Shown: positions 1 through 8,351 of the stretch, piece by piece | Layout: each line of letters begins with the position of its first letter | Position numbering within the stretch: the first letter of the stretch is position 1 | Assembly (NCBI GenBank): GCA_004297645.1 | Contig: SCUG01000641.1 | Coordinates: 1-12,698 of the forward strand | Origin: Saprospiraceae bacterium | Lineage (GTDB): Bacteria; Bacteroidota; Bacteroidia; Chitinophagales; Saprospiraceae | Direction of reading: 5' to 3' | Length of the DNA: 12,698 nt | Position numbers and translations under genes: made by a program | Notes under the pieces: generated by a model | Told to the model about the DNA's origin: nothing | The model's database searches: none | The model's input: the letters and a program-made list of their open reading frames with translations, nothing else

Positions 1-1247
1 CCGAAATACTCCGGTTTGGTGATGATTTGGGCTGCGATGTAAGGTTCCTCAACATAATCGAGCACGGTGGGGTCCGGGAAATCGTTCGGGGTGCGCAGAA
101 AAATAGTCTGCTTCTTTTTGGTGTAAGCGTAATAGGACACATTGGGCACCGTAGTTATCACCTCCATGCCGAATTCCCGCGAAAGGCGCTCCTGAATGAT
201 TTCGAGGTGCAACATCCCCAGGAAACCGCACCGAAACCCGAAGCCCAAAGCCGCCGAAGATTCCGGCTGGAAGGTGAGTGAGCTGTCGTTAAGTTGCAGC
301 TTTTCAAGACTGTCTCTCAGGCCTTCGAAGTCTTCGTTTTCGATGGGATACACCCCGGCATACACCATGGGTTTCACATCTTCAAAACCGTGAATGGCCA
401 CATCGCACGGCCTGTCAACGTGAGTGATGGTATCGCCGACTTTGATTTCTTTCGACACTTTTATACCCGTAATGATGTAGCCCACGTCGCCGGCTCGCAT
501 GACGTCCTGTTTCACCATGTCCATTTGCAGAATACCCACCTCATCGGCCGTGTACTCTTTTTCGGCATAAAAGAAACGGACATTGTCTCCCTTTTTGAGG
601 GTGCCATTTACGATTTTGTAATAGGCAATCACGCCGCGGAAAGAATTGAACACGCTGTCGAAAATAAGCGCTTGAAGCGGCGCATTGGGGTCGCCTTGTG
701 GCGCTGGAATCCGCTCGACGATGGCCCGGAGGATGTCTTGTATCCCCTCGCCTGTTTTCCCGCTGGCCAACACAATATCCTCCTCATTGACGCCCGCCAG
801 TTCTACTATTTGCTCCTTCACTTCATCTATCATGGCATTGGGCATGTCAATCTTGTTGATGACTGGTATGATTTCCAGGTTGTGATCCATCGCCAAGTAG
901 AGGTTGGAGATAGTCTGAGCCTGAATCCCCTGGGTGGCATCTACAATGAGTAAAGCTCCCTCACATGCTGCCATGGAGCGGGATACTTCGTAGGAAAAGT
1001 CCACATGGCCGGGCGTGTCTATGAGGTTGAGCGTATATTCGATGCCATCGGAGTGTGTGTAAATCATCTGGATGGCGTGGCTCTTGATGGTGATGCCGCG
1101 CTCGCGCTCGAGGTCCATGTTGTCCAAAGCCTGGGCCTGCATATCCCGCTCTGCAATGGTGTGGGTGGTTTCGAGCAAACGGTCGGACAAGGTGCTCTTG
1201 CCGTGATCAATATGAGCGATAACGCAAAAATTGCGGATTTTTTTCAT
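1..1247 (-). CDS. lepA: Elongation factor 4 (LepA), N-terminal 415 residues, cut by window edge
   Basis: This is a ribosome-bound translational GTPase of the EF-G/EF-Tu superfamily that acts on elongating ribosomes (back-translocation and 30S biogenesis roles are described for the family). Reading the minus strand from the ATG at 1247 gives MKKIRNFCVIAHIDHGKST. The G1 P-loop AHIDHGKST is at residues 11-19, the switch I motif RGITIKS at about 50-56, G3 DTPGH at 77-81 with the catalytic His81, G4 NKID at 131-134 followed by MP as in LepA, and G5-like ASGK near 171. Domain II and part of the EF-G-like domain III follow, including the LepA-typical segment LGFGFRCGFLGMLHLEII. The reading frame stays open to base 3. 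Full-length LepA is about 600 residues, so roughly 180 C-terminal residues lie outside the window. The start has no clear Shine-Dalgarno sequence, which is usual in Bacteroidota. The gene diverges from the OmpA-like gene. Confidence 0.97.
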   Translation of the reverse strand, partial: MKKIRNFCVIAHIDHGKSTLSDRLLETTHTIAERDMQAQALDNMDLERERGITIKSHAIQMIYTHSDGIEYTLNLIDTPGHVDFSYEVSRSMAACEGALLIVDATQGIQAQTISNLYLAMDHNLEIIPVINKIDMPNAMIDEVKEQIVELAGVNEEDIVLASGKTGEGIQDILRAIVERIPAPQGDPNAPLQALIFDSVFNSFRGVIAYYKIVNGTLKKGDNVRFFYAEKEYTADEVGILQMDMVKQDVMRAGDVGYIITGIKVSKEIKVGDTITHVDRPCDVAIHGFEDVKPMVYAGVYPIENEDFEGLRDSLEKLQLNDSSLTFQPESSAALGFGFRCGFLGMLHLEIIQERLSREFGMEVITTVPNVSYYAYTKKKQTIFLRTPNDFPDPTVLDYVEEPYIAAQIITKPEYF

Positions 1248-1346
1248 AAAAAATTTGAAAGACAGAAGGGCAAAAGGGAAGAGGCAAACGGCCCCGAACG
1301 CTAAAACGCAAACAAACTCTTTGCCCTCAATTATAATTTCGGGGTG

Positions 1347-1354
1347 CAAATATA
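1347..1354 (-). promoter_or_regulatory. Candidate Bacteroidota -7 box upstream of lepA
   Basis: On the minus strand this octamer reads TATATTTG, a full match to the Bacteroidota sigma-ABfr -7 consensus TANNTTTG. It lies about 100 bases upstream of the lepA start, in the divergent intergenic region. No good TTTG -33 element sits 19-21 bases further upstream, so the call rests on the -7 box alone in AT-rich sequence. Confidence 0.3.
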
Positions 1355-1476
1355 AGCAGAATTAGAGCAAGGAGTTTCCGCCATTTTGGTTTGCTATTAT
1401 GGAGTTATTACTGCGGTGTTGTGTCCTTTTTCCTCATGAGGCGTTATGCCTGCGAATCGAAAAAAACCGTTTCGCC

Positions 1477-2526
1477 ATGCGCATTTTCATTTTCTCTGTT
1501 CTTCTCCTATTGTTTGAGCAAGCCGCCCCTGCCCAGTCCTCCGATGTTTTTTTGAAAACCATACAATCGGCGGAAGTCTATTTCGATTTTGGAAAACACG
1601 ACCTGAAACCCGCTGCTGACACAGCCCTGGCGCCACTCATCCATCTATGTAGCGAGCGAGAAAAAAGCCTCGTTCGCATTACGGCGCACACCGACTCCAT
1701 TGGCAGCAGCGCCAACAACCTTGCGCTCTCAAAGCGCCGTGCCGCCAGCGTAAAAAAATACCTGCTCGAACACGGTGTCTCAGCCGCCAAATTCGAACTT
1801 TCCTTTTTTGGGGAAAAGAAGCCCGCCCGTTCAAACCGCACGGAGGAGGGCCGCCAGAAAAACCGCCACGCCATCGTGGAGGTACTACTTCCCATACCCA
1901 TGACCACCCTCGAAGGCAATATACGCGACCTCCGGTCGGGCAAAGGCGTGGAAGCAGAGGTGGTGGTGCACACCAAAGAAACCCGCGACAGCATGCACAC
2001 CGATACTTCCGGCTATTATAAGGCGGCGGTACCAACAGGCGCCGTGGCAGCGGTGGATGTTTATGCCGAAGGTTATTTTTTTGAAACGAAAATGGTGAAA
2101 GCCTTGCCGGGCAAAATGCCGCTCCTCGTCATGGAACTACAACCCGCCGTACCCGGTGAGTCGGCTGATATTCACAACCTTTATTTCGTGGGCAACCAGG
2201 CTGTTTTACTCGAAGAATCTAAGCCGTCGTTGCCGCAGGTACTCCGGTTCATGCAGATTAACAAGAACGTAAAAGTGGAAATAGCGGGGCATGTAAACTA
2301 CCCCAATTCCCCTCCCAAACCCAAAACCACTTTCGAATACCGGCTCTCCGTGGCCCGTGCAAAAATGGTCTATGATTACCTGCTCGAACACGGCATTGAC
2401 TCCAGCCGCATTAGCTACCAGGGTTATTCCAACTGGAAAATGCGCTACCCCAAGGCCGTGAACGAGGATGAGCAATCTTTGAATCGCCGTGTGGAAATAA
2501 GGATTTTGCCGGAGGGTGAGCATTGA
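1477..2526 (+). CDS. Secreted protein with two OmpA-like domains around a carboxypeptidase-regulatory-like domain
   Basis: The predicted product has 349 residues. I chose the ATG at 1477 because it opens a classic signal peptide (MRIFIFSVLLLL, then Ala-Pro-Ala at 17-19 with cleavage likely after it). The in-frame ATG at 1399 would bury that signal behind 26 residues. There is no lipobox Cys, so it should be soluble periplasmic or associated with the cell wall. Residues about 32-138 are an OmpA C-terminal (peptidoglycan-binding) domain: VYFDFGKHDL at 34-43, AHTDS with Asp73, and LSKRRAASV with Arg88. Asp73 and Arg88 match the family's diaminopimelate-binding pair. Residues about 143-220 resemble a CarboxypepD_reg-like beta-sandwich (TLEGNIRDL, later DTSGYYKAAVP). 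Residues about 230-345 are a second OmpA-like domain with LSVARAKMVYDYL and NRRVEIRI, but GHVN (Asn274) replaces GHTD. No N-terminal beta-barrel is present. A role in envelope anchoring or sensing is inference. Confidence 0.9.
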   Translation: MRIFIFSVLLLLFEQAAPAQSSDVFLKTIQSAEVYFDFGKHDLKPAADTALAPLIHLCSEREKSLVRITAHTDSIGSSANNLALSKRRAASVKKYLLEHGVSAAKFELSFFGEKKPARSNRTEEGRQKNRHAIVEVLLPIPMTTLEGNIRDLRSGKGVEAEVVVHTKETRDSMHTDTSGYYKAAVPTGAVAAVDVYAEGYFFETKMVKALPGKMPLLVMELQPAVPGESADIHNLYFVGNQAVLLEESKPSLPQVLRFMQINKNVKVEIAGHVNYPNSPPKPKTTFEYRLSVARAKMVYDYLLEHGIDSSRISYQGYSNWKMRYPKAVNEDEQSLNRRVEIRILPEGEH

Positions 2527-2541
2527 TGAGAACTTCTTGCG

Positions 2542-2575
2542 AAGCTGGCGTAGTTTTGAAAAACTACGCCAGCTT
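2542..2575. terminator. Perfect inverted repeat between convergent genes, possible bidirectional terminator
   Basis: The arm AAGCTGGCGTAGTTTT (2542-2557) is perfectly repeated in inverse at 2560-2575, with only GA between. In RNA the innermost A-U pairs would open to give a roughly 12-14 bp stem with a small loop. It sits 15 bases after the OmpA-like gene stop and 20 bases beyond the HD gene stop, so it could end both transcripts. Neither strand has a T run after the outer stem (AAAAA follows on the plus strand), so it is not a canonical intrinsic terminator. Confidence 0.55.
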
Positions 2576-2595
2576 AAAAACCTACCGGCACTTTT

Positions 2596-4704
2596 TCACA
2601 GTACCGCTGGTTTTACCTCCTTTTTTGCTTGCTCATCTTCGGGGTATTCGATGCGAACGTGGTAGATGCTGTGCAACATTTTCTTGAAAAGAGAACGGCA
2701 CTGCTCCACGTCTTTGAAGGTTATTTTGCAATCCTCCAATTGTTTTTGCTCGATTTTGGCGGCGATGGTGCTATCCACCAACTTGTCTATGTCGTGCACG
2801 GTTGGGTTTTTCAACGACCTTGAGGTAGCCTCGATGCTGTCGGCCAACATCAGGATGCCCTCTTCCTTGGTGCGGGGCTTTGGACCGGGGTAGGTAAATT
2901 TTGCTTCCTCCACTTTCAGACCGGGATTTTCATTCTTAAAGGTGCGGTAGAAAAATTCAACACGAGTCGTTCCATGATGGGTCAGGATGAAATCTATAAG
3001 CGTCTGTGGCAGGTGGTGCTTTTTCGCCAGTGAAGCCCCCTCAGTAACGTGCCGGATGATGATGTCTGCGCTTTGAAGCGAATTGAGGTCTTCATGTGGG
3101 CTTCTGTTCGTCTGGTTTTCGATAAAATATTCGGGGTTAAAAGTCTTGCCGATGTCGTGGTACATGGCCCCGGTTCTGACGAGTAGTGCATCGGCACCTA
3201 CCTTGTTAGCAGCAGCCTCGGCCATATTCGCCACCTGAATCGAATGCTGCAAGGTGCCTGGTGCTTTAATGGACAATAGCCGCATCAACGGCCGGTTCAT
3301 GTCCGACAATTCGACGAGCGAAATGGAGGAGGTGAAGCCAAATGTCCGCTCCATGAGCGGAATAAGCGGGAAAGCCAGTAGCGTAAGCAAAGCGTTGAAA
3401 AACAGCCAGCCAAACATGGACCAATCCACCTCTTGAAGCCCGCCTTCTTCTATTACGGCGAGGCCGAGATACGACACCATATAGGTGAGCAAAATATAGA
3501 GAACCGACATGAAAAACTTCGACCAGTACCGGGCATCGGCCACCGTGAGCACGGCTACTACCCCCGCCACGATTTGGATAAAAGTGAACTGGTACCCCAC
3601 CGAGGTGATGAAGCCGGCCAGCAACACTACGATAACGTGGGTGAAAAAGGCCAGCCGGTAGGTGAAAAAATGGCGGACGATGATGGGTACGATGCAAAAA
3701 GGAATGACTAAGGCGCTCAGCGCTTCCACCCGCTCTAACAAAAAGGTAAGATAACAGAATATCAGTGGCCAAATTAGTATGGAGACTAAGTGAAGCCACT
3801 TACGAAAAATCTCCCGGCGGTAGGCAATTACGTACAGTGTGAACACCCAGAAAACCACAATCGTGAGCAGTAAATACCCTAAATATATTGGGAAACTGAA
3901 CTCGCTGCTGCCGTAGTTGGCCTCAAATGCCGCCTTGAACGAAACCAATTTTTCATAATCGTCATCTGAAACAACCGCCCCTTTTGTGATGATGATATTG
4001 CCCTGCCGGACGATGCCTTTGGTGGTGACGAGCTGCTCCAATGCCTGCGCTTTGAACTGCTGTGTAAGTACCGCATCGTAAATCAGGTTGGGGGCCACGG
4101 CCTTCATCAGCAAAGAATATAAGGAGTCGGCATGGGGAAAATAGCGTCGCAGTGAATCAGCCAAAATTTCCTTAGCCGATTCTACAGTGAGCAGCGAGGC
4201 AAGGGTTTTTCGCTCCAGATTATTGCCCTGAACAACGTTGATGACAAAACCGGCCTGCTCTTTCTCGTGCTCTGGTGCTATTTCAATGACTCCCTGCTGG
4301 TAGATTCCCTCCAATAATCGTTTGCCTGCTTTTGCAAACCGGGATATCGGGTGCACGCCAGCGTTGAGCGTCCCGGTGCCAAGTGCTAAGTAATAACTGG
4401 CGCAGTCGTTTTCAAAAAGTTGCAGCTTTTCAGTGGGCAGGTTAGAATTAAGGCGGTAATACGGAGTGAACTCCTTTTCTAACCGTTCACGGTCCTCTTT
4501 TATCTTCTGTACCGATTTATTTATGGCAAAATCGTATGGCGCAGCCAGCGTTTCATAGCTCCAGCGTTGACCCTTTTGAAATTCGTACTTAAACTTTGCG
4601 CGGTTGGGGTACAAAAAACTAATGAGCAAAACTGTTGCACCTACCAGACCATATTTGCCGATCCGGTCGAAATTGGAAAACGTAGATTGCCATTTGTTTG
4701 ACAT
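2596..4704 (-). CDS. Membrane 7TM-HD phosphohydrolase, PgpH-type probable cyclic-di-AMP phosphodiesterase
   Basis: The 702-residue product has the architecture of Listeria PgpH, which hydrolyses cyclic-di-AMP. An N-terminal membrane helix (about 18-33) is followed by a large extracytoplasmic 7TMR-HDED-like region to about residue 270. A block of hydrophobic helices (about 272-470) starts with YLGYLLLTIVVFWVFTLYVI, and a cytoplasmic HD domain runs from about 475 to 630. Candidate metal ligands follow the family order: His487 (LQHSIQV), His516-Asp517 (HDIGK), His552, His576-His577 (THHGTT) and Asp622 (LADSIEA). All seven are present, so it should be catalytically active. Substrate assignment to cyclic-di-AMP is from family knowledge, not from the sequence. 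The gene is convergent with the OmpA-like gene and divergent from the DUF5995-like gene, so it is probably transcribed alone. The ATG at 4704 places the first membrane helix properly; length is normal for the family. Confidence 0.93.
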   Translation of the reverse strand: MSNKWQSTFSNFDRIGKYGLVGATVLLISFLYPNRAKFKYEFQKGQRWSYETLAAPYDFAINKSVQKIKEDRERLEKEFTPYYRLNSNLPTEKLQLFENDCASYYLALGTGTLNAGVHPISRFAKAGKRLLEGIYQQGVIEIAPEHEKEQAGFVINVVQGNNLERKTLASLLTVESAKEILADSLRRYFPHADSLYSLLMKAVAPNLIYDAVLTQQFKAQALEQLVTTKGIVRQGNIIITKGAVVSDDDYEKLVSFKAAFEANYGSSEFSFPIYLGYLLLTIVVFWVFTLYVIAYRREIFRKWLHLVSILIWPLIFCYLTFLLERVEALSALVIPFCIVPIIVRHFFTYRLAFFTHVIVVLLAGFITSVGYQFTFIQIVAGVVAVLTVADARYWSKFFMSVLYILLTYMVSYLGLAVIEEGGLQEVDWSMFGWLFFNALLTLLAFPLIPLMERTFGFTSSISLVELSDMNRPLMRLLSIKAPGTLQHSIQVANMAEAAANKVGADALLVRTGAMYHDIGKTFNPEYFIENQTNRSPHEDLNSLQSADIIIRHVTEGASLAKKHHLPQTLIDFILTHHGTTRVEFFYRTFKNENPGLKVEEAKFTYPGPKPRTKEEGILMLADSIEATSRSLKNPTVHDIDKLVDSTIAAKIEQKQLEDCKITFKDVEQCRSLFKKMLHSIYHVRIEYPEDEQAKKEVKPAVL

Positions 4705-4889
4705 GAAGTGAATGGTAGGTGATTCAAGTATGCGAAGATAGCGCTTATCCGGCGCTCAGGCTTTACCATTGATGTAAAAAATAGCCGCCACATCCATCAA
4801 ACGGCTTGCACCTGCATGTGTTTCGTTGCCAGATACCGGCAATATTGTTTACTTCGCTCTTAAGACCAACACACCAAAACCAGACAGGC

Positions 4890-5645
4890 ATGTTCAAACC
4901 AGCGCAAAACATTGACGAAGTAATAAGCCAATTAGAAGCCATCATTCAGACTGCATCGCGGAAGAACGACCCGCTGGGGATTTTCCCCGCCCTATACCTA
5001 AAAGTTACGGAACTCGTCAAAAATGGCATCCGGGTCGGGCGCTTTGAAGACGTTCCCTACATGGAGCGGCTCGATGTGATATTCGCCAACCGGTATCTGC
5101 TGGCGCACTACGAATTTGCCCTCGGGAGAAAACCCACAAAGGCATGGGAGGTAGTCTTCAGCGCTGCCCATAAACCGCATCTCATCCTGCAACATCTCCT
5201 CGCCGGCATGAACGCACACATCAACCTTGACCTTGGCGTTGCTGCTGCCGAAACAGCTCCTCCCGCTGAATTAGCCCGCCACGAAACCGATTTTTTTGAG
5301 ATATCAAACCTGCTGACTAACCAGATTGAAAATGTACAGCAACAGCTAAATGAACTTTCGCCGCTGCTCTTCCTGCTCGACTGGATAGGCAAAAAGTCAG
5401 ATGAGCGATTTGCCGCATTCAGCCTGCAAAAAGCACGAAACCATGCCTGGCGTGTGGCGCAACGATTAGCCCCGCTTTCGGGCAAGCAACGAACTGAGCA
5501 AATAACGGAACTCGACGGCTACGTGGCGATGCTGAATAAACTCATCACCGAACCGGGGCTGTTGGCAGTTTTTTTCATTCGTCTGATTGGATGGTTCGAA
5601 GAAAAAAACGTGGCAAAAATTATCCAAAGCCTGACACAGAATTAG
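4890..5645 (+). CDS. DUF5995-like protein of unknown function
   Basis: The predicted product has 251 residues. I recognise it as resembling the DUF5995 family, mainly by the conserved block MNAHINLDLG at residues 107-116 and the preceding helical segments (VIFANRYLLAHYEFALGR, then AWEVVFSAAHKP). No biochemical role is known to me. It has no signal peptide and no clear membrane helix, although the hydrophobic stretch LLAVFFIRLIGWF lies near the C-terminus; it looks mostly alpha-helical. The His and Asn of the HIN.DL motif are polar conserved residues that could serve a catalytic or metal role, but that is a guess. I chose the ATG at 4890 because the extra 28 residues from the upstream ATG at 4806 look like non-coding sequence and the family begins near MFKPAQNIDEV. 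The gene ends 11 bases from the convergent dehydrogenase stop, and there is no obvious terminator between them. Confidence 0.75.
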   Translation: MFKPAQNIDEVISQLEAIIQTASRKNDPLGIFPALYLKVTELVKNGIRVGRFEDVPYMERLDVIFANRYLLAHYEFALGRKPTKAWEVVFSAAHKPHLILQHLLAGMNAHINLDLGVAAAETAPPAELARHETDFFEISNLLTNQIENVQQQLNELSPLLFLLDWIGKKSDERFAAFSLQKARNHAWRVAQRLAPLSGKQRTEQITELDGYVAMLNKLITEPGLLAVFFIRLIGWFEEKNVAKIIQSLTQN

Positions 5646-5656
5646 AACTGACCAGC

Positions 5657-7027
5657 CTATCGCACCCACACCGTTTTTGCATTTACAAATTCGCGGATGC
5701 CTTGCACGCTGAGTTCACGCCCAAAGCCGCTTTGTTTGATGCCGCCGAAAGGCAGGCGCGGGTCGGACTTTACCATGCCGTTGACAAAGCAGGCACCGGC
5801 CTCCAACTCAATGGCGGCGATGCGTTGCCCCCGTTCCACATCTTCGGTGAACACCGCCGCTCCCAATCCGAACACACTGCTATTGGCGATGCAGATGGCA
5901 CCGGCCTCGTCTTGGGCGCGAATGACCGCAGCCACCGGCCCGAACAATTCCTCCTCCCAGGCCGGCATGCCGGGTGCCACTTCGGCCAGCACGGTGGCAG
6001 GATAATACGCCCCCGGATTGCCTTCGGGGATGGCTCCGCCAAGCAGGCACACCGCCCCTTTTTCTATGCTTCGCAAAACCTGCGAGTGCAACTCTTCCCG
6101 TAAATCATGGCGGGCCATTGGGCCTAAATCAGTGGTTTCATCATAAGGACTGCCCATTTTAGCTGCTGCCATGTTCGCAAGAAATTTTTCCAAAAAAGCG
6201 TCGTACACCTCCGGCACCACGATGAATCGCTTGGCCCCGATGCAGCTTTGCCCGGCGTTGAGCAAGCGGCTTTGCGCGCAGGTTTTCGCCGCGAGGCCGA
6301 GGTTGGCATCGCGCAGGATAAGATAGGCATCGCTGCCACCGAGTTCCAGCACCGTCTTTTTTATTGCACCACCTGCGGCGGATGCCACGGCGCTTCCGGC
6401 GGGGCCGCTCCCGGTCAGCGTCACGGCCTTCACCACCGGGTGGCGGATGACGGCAGCCACCCGGCTTCCCGGTATTTTCAGGTTGGCAAACAAGCCTTTG
6501 GGAAAGCCCGCTTCCAAAAATATTTCTTCGATGGCCTCCGCACATCCCGGCACATTGGAGGCGTGCTTCAGCAGGCCCGCATTGCCAGCCATCAGCGCCG
6601 GAGCCGCAAACCGGAACACCTGCCAAAATGGGAAATTCCACGGCATCACTGCCAAAACCACCCCGATGGGTTGGTAACTGATAAAGCTTAGACTGGCATC
6701 CGTCACCACGGTTTCATCCGCCAGAAAGGCCGCAGCATTTCCGGCGTAATACTCGCAAACCCAGGCGCATTTCTCCACCTCGCCACGTGCCTCGCGGATG
6801 GGCTTGCCCATTTCTAAGCCCATGAGCCTGGCGTATTTTTCTTTTCCCTCGCGCAGAATGGCGGCTGCTTTCATCATCCGCTCTGCACGGTGGCTCATGC
6901 TGGTTTTACGCCACGAGGCGTAAACCTCATTTGCCCTGATAATGCGTTTTTCAACTTCGGCTTCCCGCATGTATTCGTAGCTGCGGATGGTTTCGCCGGT
7001 GGCTGGGTTGATGAGTGAGATTGACAT
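5657..7027 (-). CDS. sad: NAD-dependent succinate-semialdehyde dehydrogenase (Sad/YneI type, aldehyde dehydrogenase family)
   Basis: The 456-residue enzyme is expected to oxidise succinate semialdehyde to succinate in the cytoplasm, linking GABA or 4-hydroxybutyrate breakdown to the TCA cycle. It follows the E. coli Sad (YneI) sequence closely: INPATGE at 6-12, MPWNFPFWQV from 128, LLKHASNVPGCAE, the general base Glu228 in LELGGSDA, the catalytic Cys262 in NAGQSC, GPMARHDLR, EELFGPVAA, and the C-terminal LPFGGIKQSGFGREL. All catalytic residues are present. The ATG at 7027 (MSISLINP) matches the family N-terminus; the ATG at 7054 would add nine atypical residues (MQCNKKPKV). The gene follows the glycosyltransferase gene on the same strand by 92 bases and has no functional link to it that I can see. 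Related semialdehydes are possible alternative substrates. Confidence 0.9.
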   Translation of the reverse strand: MSISLINPATGETIRSYEYMREAEVEKRIIRANEVYASWRKTSMSHRAERMMKAAAILREGKEKYARLMGLEMGKPIREARGEVEKCAWVCEYYAGNAAAFLADETVVTDASLSFISYQPIGVVLAVMPWNFPFWQVFRFAAPALMAGNAGLLKHASNVPGCAEAIEEIFLEAGFPKGLFANLKIPGSRVAAVIRHPVVKAVTLTGSGPAGSAVASAAGGAIKKTVLELGGSDAYLILRDANLGLAAKTCAQSRLLNAGQSCIGAKRFIVVPEVYDAFLEKFLANMAAAKMGSPYDETTDLGPMARHDLREELHSQVLRSIEKGAVCLLGGAIPEGNPGAYYPATVLAEVAPGMPAWEEELFGPVAAVIRAQDEAGAICIANSSVFGLGAAVFTEDVERGQRIAAIELEAGACFVNGMVKSDPRLPFGGIKQSGFGRELSVQGIREFVNAKTVWVR

Positions 7028-7119
7028 GACTTTGGGTTTTTTATTGCATTGCATTATTTAGAAATCCACGCTGATTTTCACAAATCGCTTGAGCGTTATG
7101 CAGGTGATTTCAGACAAGT

Positions 7120-8253
7120 TCAAACGCCGGGAAATTGAATCGAAGAATACAGGGAAATCATTTCCCCGGCCATTTTTTCTTTTGTAAAAAGCCGCACCCG
7201 CTCCCTGGCATTTCCAACCAATTCGTTCCGCAACGCGGGGTGCGTCAGCAGCTCTTTCACTTGGAGCGCCAGTGCGGCGGCGTCGCCCGGAGGTGCCAGC
7301 AGACCAGTGCGTCCGTGCTGAATAATTTCGGGGATGCCGCCCACCGAGGTAGCCACCACCGGCACTCCGGCTGCAAAGGCGTCGAGCAGGGAGGTGCCGA
7401 GTCCCTCCGTTTTGCTCGTAAAAAGAAGCAGGTCAATTTCGGGTAAAATTAGTGGCACATCGTCGCGGAAACCCGTGAGCAAAACGTGCGTCTCCAACCC
7501 TTTCTCACGAATCATCCGGCGGATATTTTGCTCCTCACCACCATCGCCACCAATGAGAAGGAATCGCGCTGGAAAGCCTTCTTCCACCAAGATTTCCGCT
7601 GTCCTCACAAAAGTAGGAAGGTCTTTGTGCGGTGCGAGGGCAGCAATGTTGGCGATGAGGAATTCATTCTTAGAAATACTGAATTCGGTTCGGAGAAGCC
7701 CCATATTTTCCCCAGGCTCTATTTTTCCCAAATCAATGCCACTATGTACCACCACTAATTTGCCGGGATAGCGGAGCGCCGGAGCCATCAGCTCTTTGAT
7801 GCATGCCGACACGCAGACGATTTTGGCCACGGCCCGGTGGTTGTATTTCCACCGTGATGCAAAATGCCCGCCTACCGGAAAATCCACTCTGCGGCTGACG
7901 ACGATTGGAACTGAGTTGCCAAAAAGGCTGGCGGCTATTACGGCAAAAGTAAGGGCGTGCGAGTCGTGGGCGTGGAGGTGGGTAATTTTTTGCCTGCGGC
8001 AAATACGGGCCACCCGCCAAGCCACCAGCGGGTTACTCGAAAAAAACTTGTGAAAGGTAAGATGTGGGATTCCCTTTTCAAGGCAATGCATTTCCATCGC
8101 AGAGCCGGCCGCACAACAGACCCACTGCCATATTCCCTTTTTCGCCAATTCTTCGGCCAGATAGGCCACCTGCTGCTCTCCCCCACGCCAGGTGGGGGCA
8201 GTGGAAAGGTGAAGGATGCGCAATTCTTGATGGTTTTCTATCACGCTGGTCAA
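7120..8253 (-). CDS. GT4-family glycosyltransferase (GT-B fold)
   Basis: The 377-residue product should transfer a sugar from a nucleotide-sugar donor to a membrane-linked glycan intermediate at the cytoplasmic face. The N-terminal Rossmann half begins ILHLSTAPTWRGGEQQVAYLAEELAKKG and includes HLHAHDSHAL. The C-terminal donor-binding half carries IANIAALAPHKDLPTFV, LLIGGDG, and the GT4 signature TEGLGTSLLDAFAAGVPVV (Glu283, with Asp291 in place of the second Glu of E-x7-E) followed by GGIPEIIQHGRTGLL. The start is not ATG. The first codon consistent with the family N-terminus is TTG at 8253; GTG at 8244 and TTG at 8223 are alternatives, and the next in-frame ATG (residue 54) would delete the first Rossmann strand. 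The gene follows the O-antigen ligase on the same strand and is likely cotranscribed with it. Sugar specificity cannot be read from the sequence. Confidence 0.9.
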   Translation of the reverse strand: MTSVIENHQELRILHLSTAPTWRGGEQQVAYLAEELAKKGIWQWVCCAAGSAMEMHCLEKGIPHLTFHKFFSSNPLVAWRVARICRRQKITHLHAHDSHALTFAVIAASLFGNSVPIVVSRRVDFPVGGHFASRWKYNHRAVAKIVCVSACIKELMAPALRYPGKLVVVHSGIDLGKIEPGENMGLLRTEFSISKNEFLIANIAALAPHKDLPTFVRTAEILVEEGFPARFLLIGGDGGEEQNIRRMIREKGLETHVLLTGFRDDVPLILPEIDLLLFTSKTEGLGTSLLDAFAAGVPVVATSVGGIPEIIQHGRTGLLAPPGDAAALALQVKELLTHPALRNELVGNARERVRLFTKEKMAGEMISLYSSIQFPGV

Positions 8254-8351
8254 CAGGCATTGATTGGAACGGCAAGGTAGGAACTGCCAAAGAGATGCGC
8301 ATGAAAAATCAGCTCGTCAGAATAATTTTCCAGCGTTGGCCAGCATTCCAT
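8250..8351 (-). CDS. Possible 33-codon bridging ORF between O-antigen ligase and glycosyltransferase genes
   Basis: The short ORF begins MECWPTLENYSDEL and ends AVPINAC. Its ATG shares one base with the upstream gene's stop (TGATG, 8353-8349), and its TGA overlaps the TTG start of the next gene (TTGA, 8253-8250). It thus fills the gap exactly, which would suit translational coupling. A 33-codon open frame is easily found by chance, and the peptide has no recognisable motif or membrane segment. Only the double overlap argues for it. Confidence 0.2.
   Translation of the reverse strand: MECWPTLENYSDELIFHAHLFGSSYLAVPINAC

Noticed and set aside
294..953. 219-codon plus-strand open frame
   Set aside because: It lies entirely antisense to lepA, whose minus-strand frame carries all the GTPase motifs. 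The plus-strand translation has no family-like features.
7381..7409. Asp in place of the second Glu of the GT4 E-x7-E motif
   Set aside because: Many active GT4 enzymes carry the EGLGTSLLDA form, so it is not evidence of inactivity.
8078..8302. 74-codon minus-strand frame starting with ATG just before the GT4 gene, considered as its true N-terminus
   Set aside because: It is in a different frame and continues through the Rossmann region of the GT4 gene with no glycosyltransferase motif. A single frameshift would not improve the family match at the N-terminus.
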